DNA of 7,029 bases from Pyrinomonadaceae bacterium (lineage in GTDB: Bacteria; Acidobacteriota; Blastocatellia; Pyrinomonadales; Pyrinomonadaceae): NCBI GenBank assembly GCA_013695245.1, contig JACDAW010000503.1, forward strand, positions 1 through 7,029, written 5' to 3'. The notes under the pieces were generated by a model. That model had not been told where the DNA came from and searched no databases. It was given only the letters and a program-made list of their open reading frames with translations. The position numbers and the translations under genes were made by a program. This document shows, piece after piece, positions 1 through 6,638 of this stretch (position 1 is its first letter; each line of letters opens with the position of its first letter).

Positions 1-1997
1 TCCACACCATTAAGGGATCGTCTCTCTCAATCGAACTGCACGCAGTCGCACAGGTCGCGCACGAATTTGAAACTTTACTCGATGCGGTGCGCATGGGGCG
101 GGTTGAGGTTGGCGACACCGTCCTTGATGCGTTTGACGAAGCAGCTAACATGATCGGGCACGAGTTGAGTCGCGTGGCACGCGGCGAGAGCGGAGATGAT
201 GGCAATGCAGATGTAACTTCGGCAGATGCAACTTCGACGGCAACAATGCAAACGCTTCTTGAACGCCTGCGTCGTCTCGCTCACGCCGCGCCGTCCGTTG
301 AGGGAAGCGAAAAAATTGCTTTCGCTGTTGGCGTCGCGCTCCCGGAAGAGATCACCGCGTCGCTCAGTGAATACGAACAGCATCGCCTGCGTGAAGCCAT
401 GCGTGAAGAAGCGCACGTCTTTGCCGCCACCGTGAGCTTCGATCTCGCTACCTTCGACGAAGATTACCGCAGCCTGAAAGACGCGCTCACCGAACACGGC
501 GAAGTGATCTCGACGCTCCCCGACATGCAAGAATCAGCTCCTGACCGCATTAACTTCCGCATCGTTTACGCCACTACAGACGCGAGCGAAGAGGTTGCAC
601 GACGAGCCGCCACGCTTGGTCAAAAGTTTCTCGCCATCACACAACTCAACCCTGTGCAGAGCGAACCGGATGCGAATGCGCATTCAAATGCGGTCGCGCC
701 TGTCGAACGAGAGGAATCAGCAACCGGAGAAGTTGAAGCTGCTGAGCAAGAACAAAAAAAGAGTGCGCTCGTCTCGCCCGCTTCGCTGACCACACTCGTG
801 CGCGTTTCGCTCGACGATCTGGACGAACTGATTTCCGCCACGCACGAACTTTTTACCGATACGATTTCCGCATTCGACGACGCTTCACCTGACGATTCAT
901 CACAGCCTCTGCGCATCGAAGAAGAAATTCGACGAGCGCGCATCAGCCGTCGCTTCCGTCTGCTCGAAGAACGGCTCGTTGAATTGCGCATGGTCGCCGT
1001 CGTCCCCGTGCTTGAACGCGCGGCGCGTGCCGCAGCCGCAGCCGCCCGCGCCGAGGGCAAAGAGATTGACATTGAAACAAAGGGCGGCGAAGCCCGACTC
1101 GACAAATCGCTCGCTGACGCAATTGCTGATCCGCTCCTTCATCTTCTGCGCAACGCCGTCGATCATGGAATCGAATCGCCGCCGGAGCGACGCCGCGCAG
1201 GTAAGCCCGAACGCGGGCAGATAAAGATTGAGACAATCGCGGAGGGCAGCCGCGTTGTGGTGCGCATCACGGACGACGGGCGCGGCATTGACCCGGAGCG
1301 CGTGCGCCGGGCGGCAATTGAGAAAGGAGTGATCGAAGAAGGCGCGCGGTTAAGCAGCGACCAACATTTGCGTTTGATCTTTCGTCCCGGATTTTCCACT
1401 GCCGAACAAATTTCAAACATCTCAGGGCGCGGCGTCGGCTTGGACGTGGTCGAACAAACGGTTGAAAGAATCGGTGGCGAGCTTCGCCTGCAAAGCGAAG
1501 TGGGGCGCGGCACAACTTTTGAAATGCGTCTGCCGACAACGATGGCGCTTCTCTCCTCGCTCGTCGTCCGCTCCAATGGGCAGATGTTCTGCGTTGATTC
1601 AACGCATATCCTTGAGGCGGGATTCGTCGGCAAGGATGAACCGGAATTTGTCGGCGAAGGGCGCGTGGTGCGTTGGCGCGAGAGCGTTCTGCCGTTCGTT
1701 ACATTGCGCGAGTTGTTGGGTCAGCCGCCGACCGATGACGGAGAAAATGAAGAGCGATTGCCGGTAATAGTTACTCCGGTCGCCGGGCGAGAGGCGAGCG
1801 CAAAGGAGGAAGAGACGGGCGCGAGGCGAATGGCGGCCGTAGCGATTGACGGCTGGAGCGGGCATCAAGAAATTTTAGTGCGCGGACTCGGCAGCCACGC
1901 CACACGCTGGCGCGGAGTAAGCGGCGCAACCGAACTTTCCGACGGCCGCGTCGCCCTTCTGCTTGATCTCCCGCGCTTGCTTGAGATGAATTTGTAA
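1..1997 (+). CDS. cheA: Chemotaxis histidine kinase CheA (5' end outside window)
   Basis: Cytoplasmic sensor kinase that autophosphorylates on an Hpt histidine and passes phosphate to CheY-type regulators. The frame is open from the left edge; 664 complete codons are visible and the stop is TAA at 1995-1997. The first complete codon (3-5) is the His of HTIKGSS, the Hpt (P1) phosphorylation motif. A variable linker follows (about 180-290). Next comes a region (about 300-620) with RLREAM and GEVISTLP, as in CheA-like kinases of cyanobacteria and acidobacteria, in place of a classical P2. After an acidic Glu/Gln-rich linker (about 650-770) come the dimerisation helices (P3, about 780-1080). The HATPase follows, with N-box LLRNAVDHGIE (1143-1175), G1 box DDGRGID (1272-1292) and G2 box GRGVGLDVV (1425-1451). 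A CheW-like P5 domain (about 1540-1990) ends the protein. There is no C-terminal receiver. Family assignment is firm; the pathway served (flagellar, pilus or other) cannot be told without the upstream genes. Confidence 0.93.
   Translation, partial: HTIKGSSLSIELHAVAQVAHEFETLLDAVRMGRVEVGDTVLDAFDEAANMIGHELSRVARGESGDDGNADVTSADATSTATMQTLLERLRRLAHAAPSVEGSEKIAFAVGVALPEEITASLSEYEQHRLREAMREEAHVFAATVSFDLATFDEDYRSLKDALTEHGEVISTLPDMQESAPDRINFRIVYATTDASEEVARRAATLGQKFLAITQLNPVQSEPDANAHSNAVAPVEREESATGEVEAAEQEQKKSALVSPASLTTLVRVSLDDLDELISATHELFTDTISAFDDASPDDSSQPLRIEEEIRRARISRRFRLLEERLVELRMVAVVPVLERAARAAAAAARAEGKEIDIETKGGEARLDKSLADAIADPLLHLLRNAVDHGIESPPERRRAGKPERGQIKIETIAEGSRVVVRITDDGRGIDPERVRRAAIEKGVIEEGARLSSDQHLRLIFRPGFSTAEQISNISGRGVGLDVVEQTVERIGGELRLQSEVGRGTTFEMRLPTTMALLSSLVVRSNGQMFCVDSTHILEAGFVGKDEPEFVGEGRVVRWRESVLPFVTLRELLGQPPTDDGENEERLPVIVTPVAGREASAKEEETGARRMAAVAIDGWSGHQEILVRGLGSHATRWRGVSGATELSDGRVALLLDLPRLLEMNL
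207..236 (+). repeat. 15-bp tandem duplication in the CheA linker
   Basis: Two adjacent 15-bp units, GCAGATGTAACTTCG (207-221) and GCAGATGCAACTTCG (222-236), differ at one base. They are in frame and encode ADVTS-ADATS in the linker after the Hpt domain. It looks like a recent slippage-type duplication in a flexible, length-tolerant region. Seen directly in the sequence. Confidence 0.85.
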
Positions 1998-2001
1998 AGA
2001 A

Positions 2002-2703
2002 GTGAAAGGAGAAGCACAACGCAGCCGACGACGCGAACTTCCGCGCTCTCTTGGCCGGAGCGCGAGGGCGCGTGTGTGGTGGTTAGCGTTGATTTTATTC
2101 TCTGTTAATTCCAGTTGCGCGCAAAACATGATGCGCGCAGCGAACGCTCAATTATCTGTTTCACCCACATTCCCGCGAGAGATTCGCGGTTATAAGGTCG
2201 AGCGGGCGCAGCCGAAGATTAAGCGCGCCGGAAATGAAGGAGCAACGGGCGCGAGTTCGCCGGGCGCGAATACTAATGATCTGCTTCAACTTGGTGAGCC
2301 GCGCGTGGCGAGCGTAACGCCTTTCGAGTTGACGATTGAAGTTTCGGTAACGATTGCTCCCGTCGAGCAACGCGGGCAAGTTGACTTTCTCCTGTTTGAA
2401 GACGTGCGCGTGGCGGAAACGCCCGTCACCGTTGATGATTACAATCACAGTTTCAAAATGCCGAACGAGCGAGCGCTCACGTTACCGCATCCGGCGATCA
2501 TTAGAATTAGCACGCCCCGCCTCGCTCTCGGCGCAGTTAATCAAATTACGGGAGCGCAAGATGAGCTGCCCGTTACGGGACGCCTCTGGGTGTGCGGGCG
2601 ATTTAAAAAATTTCTTGCAACCTTCAAACGCGCCGTGCCCGTTGAGATCGATCTTCGCATTGCTAATCCGCTCAAGCGCAAGCAAAACTTCAGCACTGAT
2701 TAA
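2002..2703 (+). CDS. Probable exported protein of unknown function, coupled to cheA
   Basis: A 233-residue protein whose function I do not recognise. It starts at GTG 2002, four bases after the cheA stop, so translation is probably coupled. The frame is closed by TGA at 1987, so no earlier ordinary start exists. The next GTG (2074) would remove the whole basic N-terminal region. Residues 1-24 hold eight arginines, then a hydrophobic stretch (VWWLALILFSV, 25-35) ends in SSCAQ, with a possible signal-peptidase site there or at ANA-Q (residue 49/50). There is no convincing lipobox. The mature part has a conserved-looking opening (FPREIRGYKVERAQ, 57-70), a low-complexity Gly/Ala/Ser stretch (78-91), then a probable beta-rich domain (97-225) with VDFLLFEDVRV and PVTVDDYNHSF. 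That alternation resembles LEA14/WHy-like beta-sandwich proteins, but this is only a guess. A good Shine-Dalgarno-like AAAGGAG lies just inside the gene (2005-2011) with no start placed to use it, so the start is not certain. Confidence 0.72.
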   Translation: MKGEAQRSRRRELPRSLGRSARARVWWLALILFSVNSSCAQNMMRAANAQLSVSPTFPREIRGYKVERAQPKIKRAGNEGATGASSPGANTNDLLQLGEPRVASVTPFELTIEVSVTIAPVEQRGQVDFLLFEDVRVAETPVTVDDYNHSFKMPNERALTLPHPAIIRISTPRLALGAVNQITGAQDELPVTGRLWVCGRFKKFLATFKRAVPVEIDLRIANPLKRKQNFSTD

Positions 2704-2722
2704 CAAAAAGTTCGGCTAAACT

Positions 2723-4141
2723 TCACGCAACCGTTGGGTGTCGCTTGTGCCAATCCGTCGCCGCTTGAAAAGCTTTCGCGGTTTCGATCAACTGCCCTTC
2801 GCTCCACGCCGCGCCGACGAATTGAATCCCGGTCGGAAGATTGTTTTCGCCGAAGCCGTTCGGCACGGAGATCGCGGGCACGCCGACAAGGTTGCTCGCG
2901 CCGATGGGCGAAGCGGCAGGCACGTTCGGGTAAGCTTTATCGAAAGTTTTATCAACTGGATATGCGACGGTCGAACGCGAAGGCGCGACGATCATCGAAT
3001 ACTTTTTGAAAAGTTCCGCCCACGCCCGCCGCATCGGAGCGCGCATTCGCATCGCGTGAAGATAATCAACTGCGGTGACGAGCGACGCGCTGTAGCCGCC
3101 CGTGCGTCCTTCGGGCGAAGAGAGTTTTTTCACTTCGCCGGACTCTATCAGATCACGAAACGCGCTCGCGCCTTCCGCATCAACGATTGTGCCGACGGCT
3201 GCGCCGTAAGGAAAATCCGGTAACTTCACATCCATCTCTAAGCGCGCGAATTTCTTCAGCGCGTCGAGCGATGCGAGAAAATTCTTGCGCACTTCAGGTT
3301 GCGCCTTCTCATAAGAATCTTTCATCACCGCGATGGGCAAACGCGGAGAAGCAACTACGCGCCGCGAAGAGATCGCATCGGGTGAGCCGAGCGGAGCATC
3401 GCGCGAAGTCGGGTCGAGCGGGTCGCGCCCCGAAATCGTCGCGTAAACAATCCCGCAATCCTCCGCCGAGCGACACATCGGGCCGAGTTTATCTAAAGTC
3501 CATGAGAGAGCCATTGCGCCGTGACGCGACACTGCGCCGTAAGTGGGACGCAAGCCTGAGACGCCGCAGAAGGCAGCGGGCGTGATGATCGAGCCGGAAG
3601 TTTCAGAGCTGATAGCGAAGGCGACAAGTCCGGCGGCGACCGCCGCGCCCGGCCCCGAAGACGATCCGCCGCTCCAAAACTCTCTGTTCCAAGGCGTGCG
3701 ACACGCGCCCGTCAAAGATGCGTCAGCTTGGTTGTAGCCCATGCCGCCCGCGAGTTCGATCATGGCGAGTTTAGCGACGAGGATCGCACCGGCATTGCGC
3801 AGGCGCGTGATGATTGTTGCTTCATAGTCGAAGCGTTGATCTTTGTAAGGAGCTGCGCCCCACGTTGTCGGGGCGTTGCGCGTGGCGAGCAAGTCTTTCG
3901 CGCCGTAAGGGATGCCGTGAAGCGGGCCGCGCAAGCGTCCACGCCGGATTTCGGCGTCCGCCTGTCGTGCCTCATTGAGCGCTGATTCGCGCATGATGGT
4001 GGCGACTGCGCCGAGCGACTTGCCGAACTTTTCAAGCCGCGCAAGATAGCTCTCCGTGAGTTCGACAGACGAGATGCGGCGCGCGCGAATCGCCGCGCCG
4101 AGTTCGCTGATCGAGGAGAAGTGAACGTCTGTTGGAAGCAT
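2723..4141 (-). CDS. Amidase signature family hydrolase
   Basis: A 472-residue enzyme expected to hydrolyse a carboxamide to acid and ammonia; the substrate is unknown. Amidase-signature features are complete: Lys82 in GIPYGAKDL, cis-Ser160 in SGGSSSG, and nucleophile Ser184 in SETSGSI. The 24-residue spacing between the two serines equals that of fatty acid amide hydrolase. Other family blocks are PTTWGAAPYKDQ (91-102), ELAGGMGYNQA (129-139), FCGVSGLRPTYG (191-202) and the C-terminal VGVPAISVPNGF (419-430). The GSETxGSI form of the signature and the SRHGAMALSWTLDKLGP block separate it from GatA of the tRNA-dependent amidotransferase; no gatB or gatC lies nearby. It has no signal peptide, unlike the other products of this cluster. 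An in-frame TAA lies nine bases before ATG 4141 (4139-4141), so the start is well bounded, but no Shine-Dalgarno sequence is evident. It lies 84 bp downstream of the Tat-signal gene and is probably the last gene of the unit. Confidence 0.93.
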   Translation of the reverse strand: MLPTDVHFSSISELGAAIRARRISSVELTESYLARLEKFGKSLGAVATIMRESALNEARQADAEIRRGRLRGPLHGIPYGAKDLLATRNAPTTWGAAPYKDQRFDYEATIITRLRNAGAILVAKLAMIELAGGMGYNQADASLTGACRTPWNREFWSGGSSSGPGAAVAAGLVAFAISSETSGSIITPAAFCGVSGLRPTYGAVSRHGAMALSWTLDKLGPMCRSAEDCGIVYATISGRDPLDPTSRDAPLGSPDAISSRRVVASPRLPIAVMKDSYEKAQPEVRKNFLASLDALKKFARLEMDVKLPDFPYGAAVGTIVDAEGASAFRDLIESGEVKKLSSPEGRTGGYSASLVTAVDYLHAMRMRAPMRRAWAELFKKYSMIVAPSRSTVAYPVDKTFDKAYPNVPAASPIGASNLVGVPAISVPNGFGENNLPTGIQFVGAAWSEGQLIETAKAFQAATDWHKRHPTVA

Positions 4142-4225
4142 AAAAGTTTATGGATAGCTTTTACTAAAGGATTTTTAACGAATGCGGCCACACTTTAGAG
4201 CAGATACGCACGTCACAAACAGGGC

Positions 4226-4609
4226 TTACGCGAAGAACACAAAATCGGGTTCATCTGCGTTCTTCAACTTGAATGCGCGCAAGCGTTCGGCGACGCGCAC
4301 ATTGCCTGCGAGATCATCTTTAACGCGCGCAAACTCTTCGTCTGTTAATCGTTCGCCGAAACGCACGCGCGCCACTTCCGCGTAAGCTTCCGCGAGCGGC
4401 GAAGGCTTCGGCGCGTTTTGCGCGGGCGACGGCTGCGGGTTAGGCGGAGCAGCGGGTTCTTTCGGTGTTGGATTGCGCGTTTGCGCTCCGGCAATTTGAG
4501 CGGCGAGCGGGGCGGAAACAATGGCCGCCGTCAACGTTTTAGCGAAACGACGGCGCGATGCCGTCTTTTCATTTGAGTTGTTTGGAAGAAGTTCTTTTTG
4601 TTTCGTCAT
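4226..4609 (-). CDS. Small protein with Tat signal, proline-rich linker and C-terminal domain
   Basis: A 127-residue protein. Residues 18-24 read SRRRFAK, a near-consensus twin-arginine motif. It is followed by a moderately hydrophobic stretch (LTAAIVSAPLAAQI) and an AGA-Q cleavage site (after residue 42), so export of a folded form through Tat is likely. Residues 44-72 are a Pro/Ala/Asn-rich linker. The remaining 55 residues form a compact, probably helical tail with RFGERLTDEEFARVKDDLAGN (83-103, key parts) and RLRAFKLKNADEPDFVF (109-125). No cofactor-binding motif is visible. From memory, similar small Tat proteins sit beside this amidase subfamily in acidobacteria; I have not verified this. 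It begins 21 bp after the stop of the Spy-like gene and precedes the amidase. It could be a partner, anchor or export carrier for the amidase. No Shine-Dalgarno is seen, so coupling to the upstream gene is plausible. Confidence 0.82.
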   Translation of the reverse strand: MTKQKELLPNNSNEKTASRRRFAKTLTAAIVSAPLAAQIAGAQTRNPTPKEPAAPPNPQPSPAQNAPKPSPLAEAYAEVARVRFGERLTDEEFARVKDDLAGNVRVAERLRAFKLKNADEPDFVFFA

Positions 4610-4630
4610 AATTTTGCTTAATCGAGTCGC

Positions 4631-5098
4631 TCACTTCTCCGGGAGGTTGAAGACGCGCATGATCAGTTCCATTAGATCGCCCGGCGCGCCCGGCTTACGC
4701 ATCTCGCTTCTGATAACTTGTTTCTGCTCAGCCGTGAGCGCGTTTACCGCGTCTCTCATGGATTGACCTTTAATGGATAGTAACGCCACTACGACTTCAT
4801 TCATCTCGCTGCTCAATCGCTGACGCAGCTCTTCGTCCGGTTTTTCGGCCAGCATGTTTTCATATATTCGCTTCGCTACTTGAGCAAGCCGCAGGGCGAG
4901 GGGCGCGGCCGTTTTTTCAGCTTCGCTTCGGATGAATTTGATCTTCTGCTTTTGTGCTTCGCTTAAAGGATAAGCGGCGACGGCGCGGTTAGCTTCGCTC
5001 TCACCCGCAACAGTCGGATGAACCTGCGCTGTGATCGCCGTCGCAGCTCCGAACATGATCAAGGATAAAAGGAAAAACATCTTGAGGCTCTTTCTCAT
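4631..5098 (-). CDS. Periplasmic Spy/CpxP-like (LTxxQ) helical protein
   Basis: A 155-residue protein with a typical Sec signal peptide: basic MRKSLK, hydrophobic core FFLLSLIMFGAA, likely cleavage after ITA at residue 24. The mature part is predicted all-helical and holds two LTxxQ-like motifs, LSEAQ (45-49) and LTAEQ (121-125). Between them is a long charged helix pair (50-115). This layout fits the Spy/CpxP/CnrR group of small periplasmic proteins, whose members act as stress chaperones or metal sensors. No metal-binding His/Cys cluster is seen, so a chaperone-like or structural role is more likely than metal sensing. The start is fixed by a good Shine-Dalgarno (AAAGGA, eight bases before the ATG). 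It lies 55 bp after the sugar dehydrogenase gene. The family call is based on pattern and length, not on strong identity. Confidence 0.75.
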   Translation of the reverse strand: MRKSLKMFFLLSLIMFGAATAITAQVHPTVAGESEANRAVAAYPLSEAQKQKIKFIRSEAEKTAAPLALRLAQVAKRIYENMLAEKPDEELRQRLSSEMNEVVVALLSIKGQSMRDAVNALTAEQKQVIRSEMRKPGAPGDLMELIMRVFNLPEK

Positions 5099-5106
5099 TA
5101 GTAGCG

Positions 5107-5112
5107 TCCTTT
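5107..5112 (-). promoter_or_regulatory. Shine-Dalgarno for the Spy-like gene
   Basis: Read on the minus strand this is AAAGGA, followed by an 8-base spacer and ATG at 5098-5096. It is the only strong ribosome binding site in the minus-strand cluster and selects the 5098 start over the internal Met7. Confidence 0.7.
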
Positions 5113-5153
5113 CTGCGTTTAGAGGCGATGTCGAATGCGAAGCCGCGCGGCGC

Positions 5154-6446
5154 TTATTTCTTGCGAACGTAATAGATTACTCCTGCCGTGTCATCAGTGA
5201 AAAGAAAACTGTTGTCGCCTGTTCTTAAAATGTCAACGGTGCGGCCGTGAACGCTTCTTCCTTCCTGAAAGCCGCGAATGAAATCTTGCGGCGCGCCGCC
5301 GTCTTCTCTGACCTGAGCAATCGAATAGCCGTGATGCAAGTTGAGATTGGAAGAGCCGTGCAAAGCGACGAGAAAGCTATTCGCTAACGTTTGGTCAGAA
5401 CTGTCATTGAAATATTCAAAGCCGAGCGGCGAACTGTGCGCGCTGAAGGAAGCGAACGCGGCGGGCACGTTGCGGCACGAAAAGTTTCGCGGCGGCGAAT
5501 TGAATTTATTGTCGGCATAATTTCGCGTGCGGAATTGATAACAGTAAGGCCAGCCGTAATTCGTGTTTTCCCTTACGACAAACATCGTGTCATCGGGCCG
5601 GTTGCCGCCGAGATGATCCGCGCCCATGTTGGTGGCGAAGAGTCGTCCTTGAATCCATTTCAAGCCGACGGCGTTCCGAAGCCCGCGCGCGAAGAAGCGT
5701 TTGTTGTCTCCATTCATATCCATTTCGATGATGGAGGCGCGCACCTCTTCCTTTTCGACGCAAGCGTTGCAACTGCTGCCGACGGAAACGTAAAGCTTGT
5801 TGTTTGCGCTGATCGCAATGGTGCGCGTCAGATGCCAGCCGCCGTATTTGTAGCTGAGTCCTTCATCGGGAAAGGTGGCGAGCGTTTGTGGTTCGCTCGT
5901 CGGCGCAGTTTCGCCCGGAGTATAATGATAGCGAAGCAGGCGGTCGGTCAGCGCGAGGTAGAACCAACTATTGCCCTTGCGGTCGGTGAAGAAAGCGATG
6001 CTGTTGGGGTTGCGCAGCCCGCTCATGTAGCGTGTGACTTTGCGGAATCTTCCTTGCTGCTCGTCGAAGTCGTCAAGAATATAAACTGCGCCGCGCCGGT
6101 TGTCCGTGCGGTCGTGCATATCGGTGACGAATATGCGATTTTCGGGACTGCGCGCCATGAACCGCACGCGCTTCAAATTTTCAGCGGCAACGGTGATGTC
6201 GTAATCTTCGGGAAGGTAAAGATCGAATGTTCGATTGCGGGCAAGCGCAATGCGGTGCGGCGTAAGACGCGGTGCGACGGAAAGCTTCAGCCTAGAGCTT
6301 TCATTCGCTCTGTCGGGTTGAGCGAGTCGGCGGCGGGAATTCTCCTTCGTTGACCTTAAAGTAAAACGCAGCATTTGCACGCCGAGCGTTTGAGAGCTTG
6401 CGGGGGCGACGAGGAGGCACAAGAAAATTATTGAAATAGCTTTCAT
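5154..6446 (-). CDS. Exported PQQ-dependent sugar dehydrogenase-like protein (glucose/sorbosone dehydrogenase family)
   Basis: A beta-propeller oxidoreductase of the GSDH type, expected to oxidise an aldose or related sugar in the periplasm using PQQ. I chose Met at 6446 (430 residues) because it places a clean signal peptide at the terminus (MKAISIIFLCLLVAPASS-Q); the frame stays open to an upstream ATG at 6491 (445 residues). Numbered from 6446, the family blocks are RNPNSIAFF (145-153), GGWHLTRTIAIS (202-213) whose His205 fits the catalytic base position, YVSVGSSCNAC (219-229) with a Cys226/Cys229 pair, ARGLRNAVGLKW (253-264), GADHLGGNRPDD (275-286), NYGWPYC (296-302) and a C-terminal blade GRTVDILRTGDNSFLFTDD. 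The residue roles are inferred from soluble glucose dehydrogenase. The substrate is unknown and no PQQ synthesis genes are in view. It is the first gene of the minus-strand series and is divergent from the 2-oxoglutarate dehydrogenase gene. Confidence 0.88.
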   Translation of the reverse strand: MKAISIIFLCLLVAPASSQTLGVQMLRFTLRSTKENSRRRLAQPDRANESSRLKLSVAPRLTPHRIALARNRTFDLYLPEDYDITVAAENLKRVRFMARSPENRIFVTDMHDRTDNRRGAVYILDDFDEQQGRFRKVTRYMSGLRNPNSIAFFTDRKGNSWFYLALTDRLLRYHYTPGETAPTSEPQTLATFPDEGLSYKYGGWHLTRTIAISANNKLYVSVGSSCNACVEKEEVRASIIEMDMNGDNKRFFARGLRNAVGLKWIQGRLFATNMGADHLGGNRPDDTMFVVRENTNYGWPYCYQFRTRNYADNKFNSPPRNFSCRNVPAAFASFSAHSSPLGFEYFNDSSDQTLANSFLVALHGSSNLNLHHGYSIAQVREDGGAPQDFIRGFQEGRSVHGRTVDILRTGDNSFLFTDDTAGVIYYVRKK

Positions 6447-6479
6447 GTCAAATGAGTTTTTACGCGAAACGGTGGCCGC

Positions 6480-6485
6480 ATCATA
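6480..6485 (-). promoter_or_regulatory. Possible -10 element for the minus-strand gene cluster
   Basis: The minus strand reads TATGAT here, five of six bases matching the sigma-70 -10 consensus. Transcription from it would start around 6470, leaving a leader of roughly 25 bases before the Met at 6446 and excluding the upstream ATG at 6491. The -35 position at 17-bp spacing (GAACTC) is poor, so this is weak support. Confidence 0.25.
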
Positions 6486-6520
6486 GCTCATATTGTAAGA
6501 TTGAGTTCATCTTTTTGTTT

Positions 6521-6594
6521 CGCGCGCCGGATGCAATGGCTGGCGGAAGGTGATAGGCTATCGGAGTTCAAAAGTAGAAAAAGCGGGGCGCGCG
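6521..6594. repeat. Inverted repeat pair in the divergent intergenic region
   Basis: CGCGCGCC (6521-6528) is the exact reverse complement of GGCGCGCG (6587-6594). The arms enclose 58 bases, too far apart for a simple hairpin but possible as paired protein sites. GC-rich 8-mers recur by chance in such DNA, so significance is uncertain. Confidence 0.35.
6552..6562. promoter_or_regulatory. 11-bp palindrome, possible operator
   Basis: GATAGGCTATC is a perfect inverted repeat (5-bp arms around one G) inside the 198-bp divergent region between the sugar dehydrogenase and the 2-oxoglutarate dehydrogenase genes, and inside the GC-rich repeat pair. Its location suits a regulator site, but no known consensus was recognised. 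Confidence 0.3.
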
Positions 6595-6621
6595 TGACGT
6601 TGTCGGGTGCGTTTCCCGCTT
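6581..6621 (+). other. Possible hairpin in the leader of the 2-oxoglutarate dehydrogenase gene
   Basis: AAGCGGG (6581-6587) pairs with CCCGCTT (6615-6621) around a 27-base loop, extendable by one G-U pair. It ends nine bases before the Shine-Dalgarno sequence. If the transcript starts upstream it could form in the leader. No U-run follows, so it is not a terminator. Confidence 0.3.
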
Positions 6622-6629
6622 AGCAGAGC

Positions 6630-6638
6630 GAGAGGTGA
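6630..6638 (+). promoter_or_regulatory. Shine-Dalgarno that fixes the GTG start at 6645
   Basis: GAGAGGTGA is a strong anti-16S match six bases before GTG 6645. The frame has a TGA at 6636-6638, overlapping this site, so no earlier start in that frame is possible. Confidence 0.8.

Noticed and set aside
620..1105. A 161-codon open frame antisense to cheA
   Set aside because: It is Ser/Arg-rich low-complexity sequence typical of a shadow frame and overlaps conserved CheA dimerisation and ATPase sequence on the other strand.
2002..2130. Twin-arginine or lipoprotein signal on the protein after cheA
   Set aside because: SRRREL lacks the expected following hydrophobic residues, and the hydrophobic segment begins 13 residues later. 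VNSSC does not fit the lipobox well.
2704..2724. Possible bidirectional terminator between the converging genes
   Set aside because: Only a 5-bp A/T-rich stem (AAGTT/AACTT) with a 6-base loop is present, with no GC-rich stem and no proper T-run. It is too weak to call.
2723..4141. GatA subunit of the tRNA-dependent amidotransferase
   Set aside because: The signature carries the SETSGSI form and the GAMALSWTLDKLGP block rather than GatA-type sequence, and no gatB or gatC neighbour is present.
5099..5153. Palindrome GCCGCGCGGC (5142-5151) between the sugar dehydrogenase and Spy-like genes as a terminator
   Set aside because: It is self-complementary with no loop, and no T-run follows in the direction of transcription. 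It does not argue against co-transcription.
5391..6353. A 320-codon open frame on the plus strand, antisense to the sugar dehydrogenase gene
   Set aside because: It lies codon-on-codon opposite the real gene. It stays open because that stretch of the sense gene avoids the TTA, CTA and TCA codons, which would read as stops on the other strand. The translation shows no recognisable family, while the sense strand has clear family motifs.
6531..6559. Sigma-70 promoter for the 2-oxoglutarate dehydrogenase gene (TAGGCT with upstream TG as an extended -10)
   Set aside because: Only three of six -10 bases match and the -35 position (ATGCAA) is poor. The same bases form part of a palindrome that could be an operator instead.
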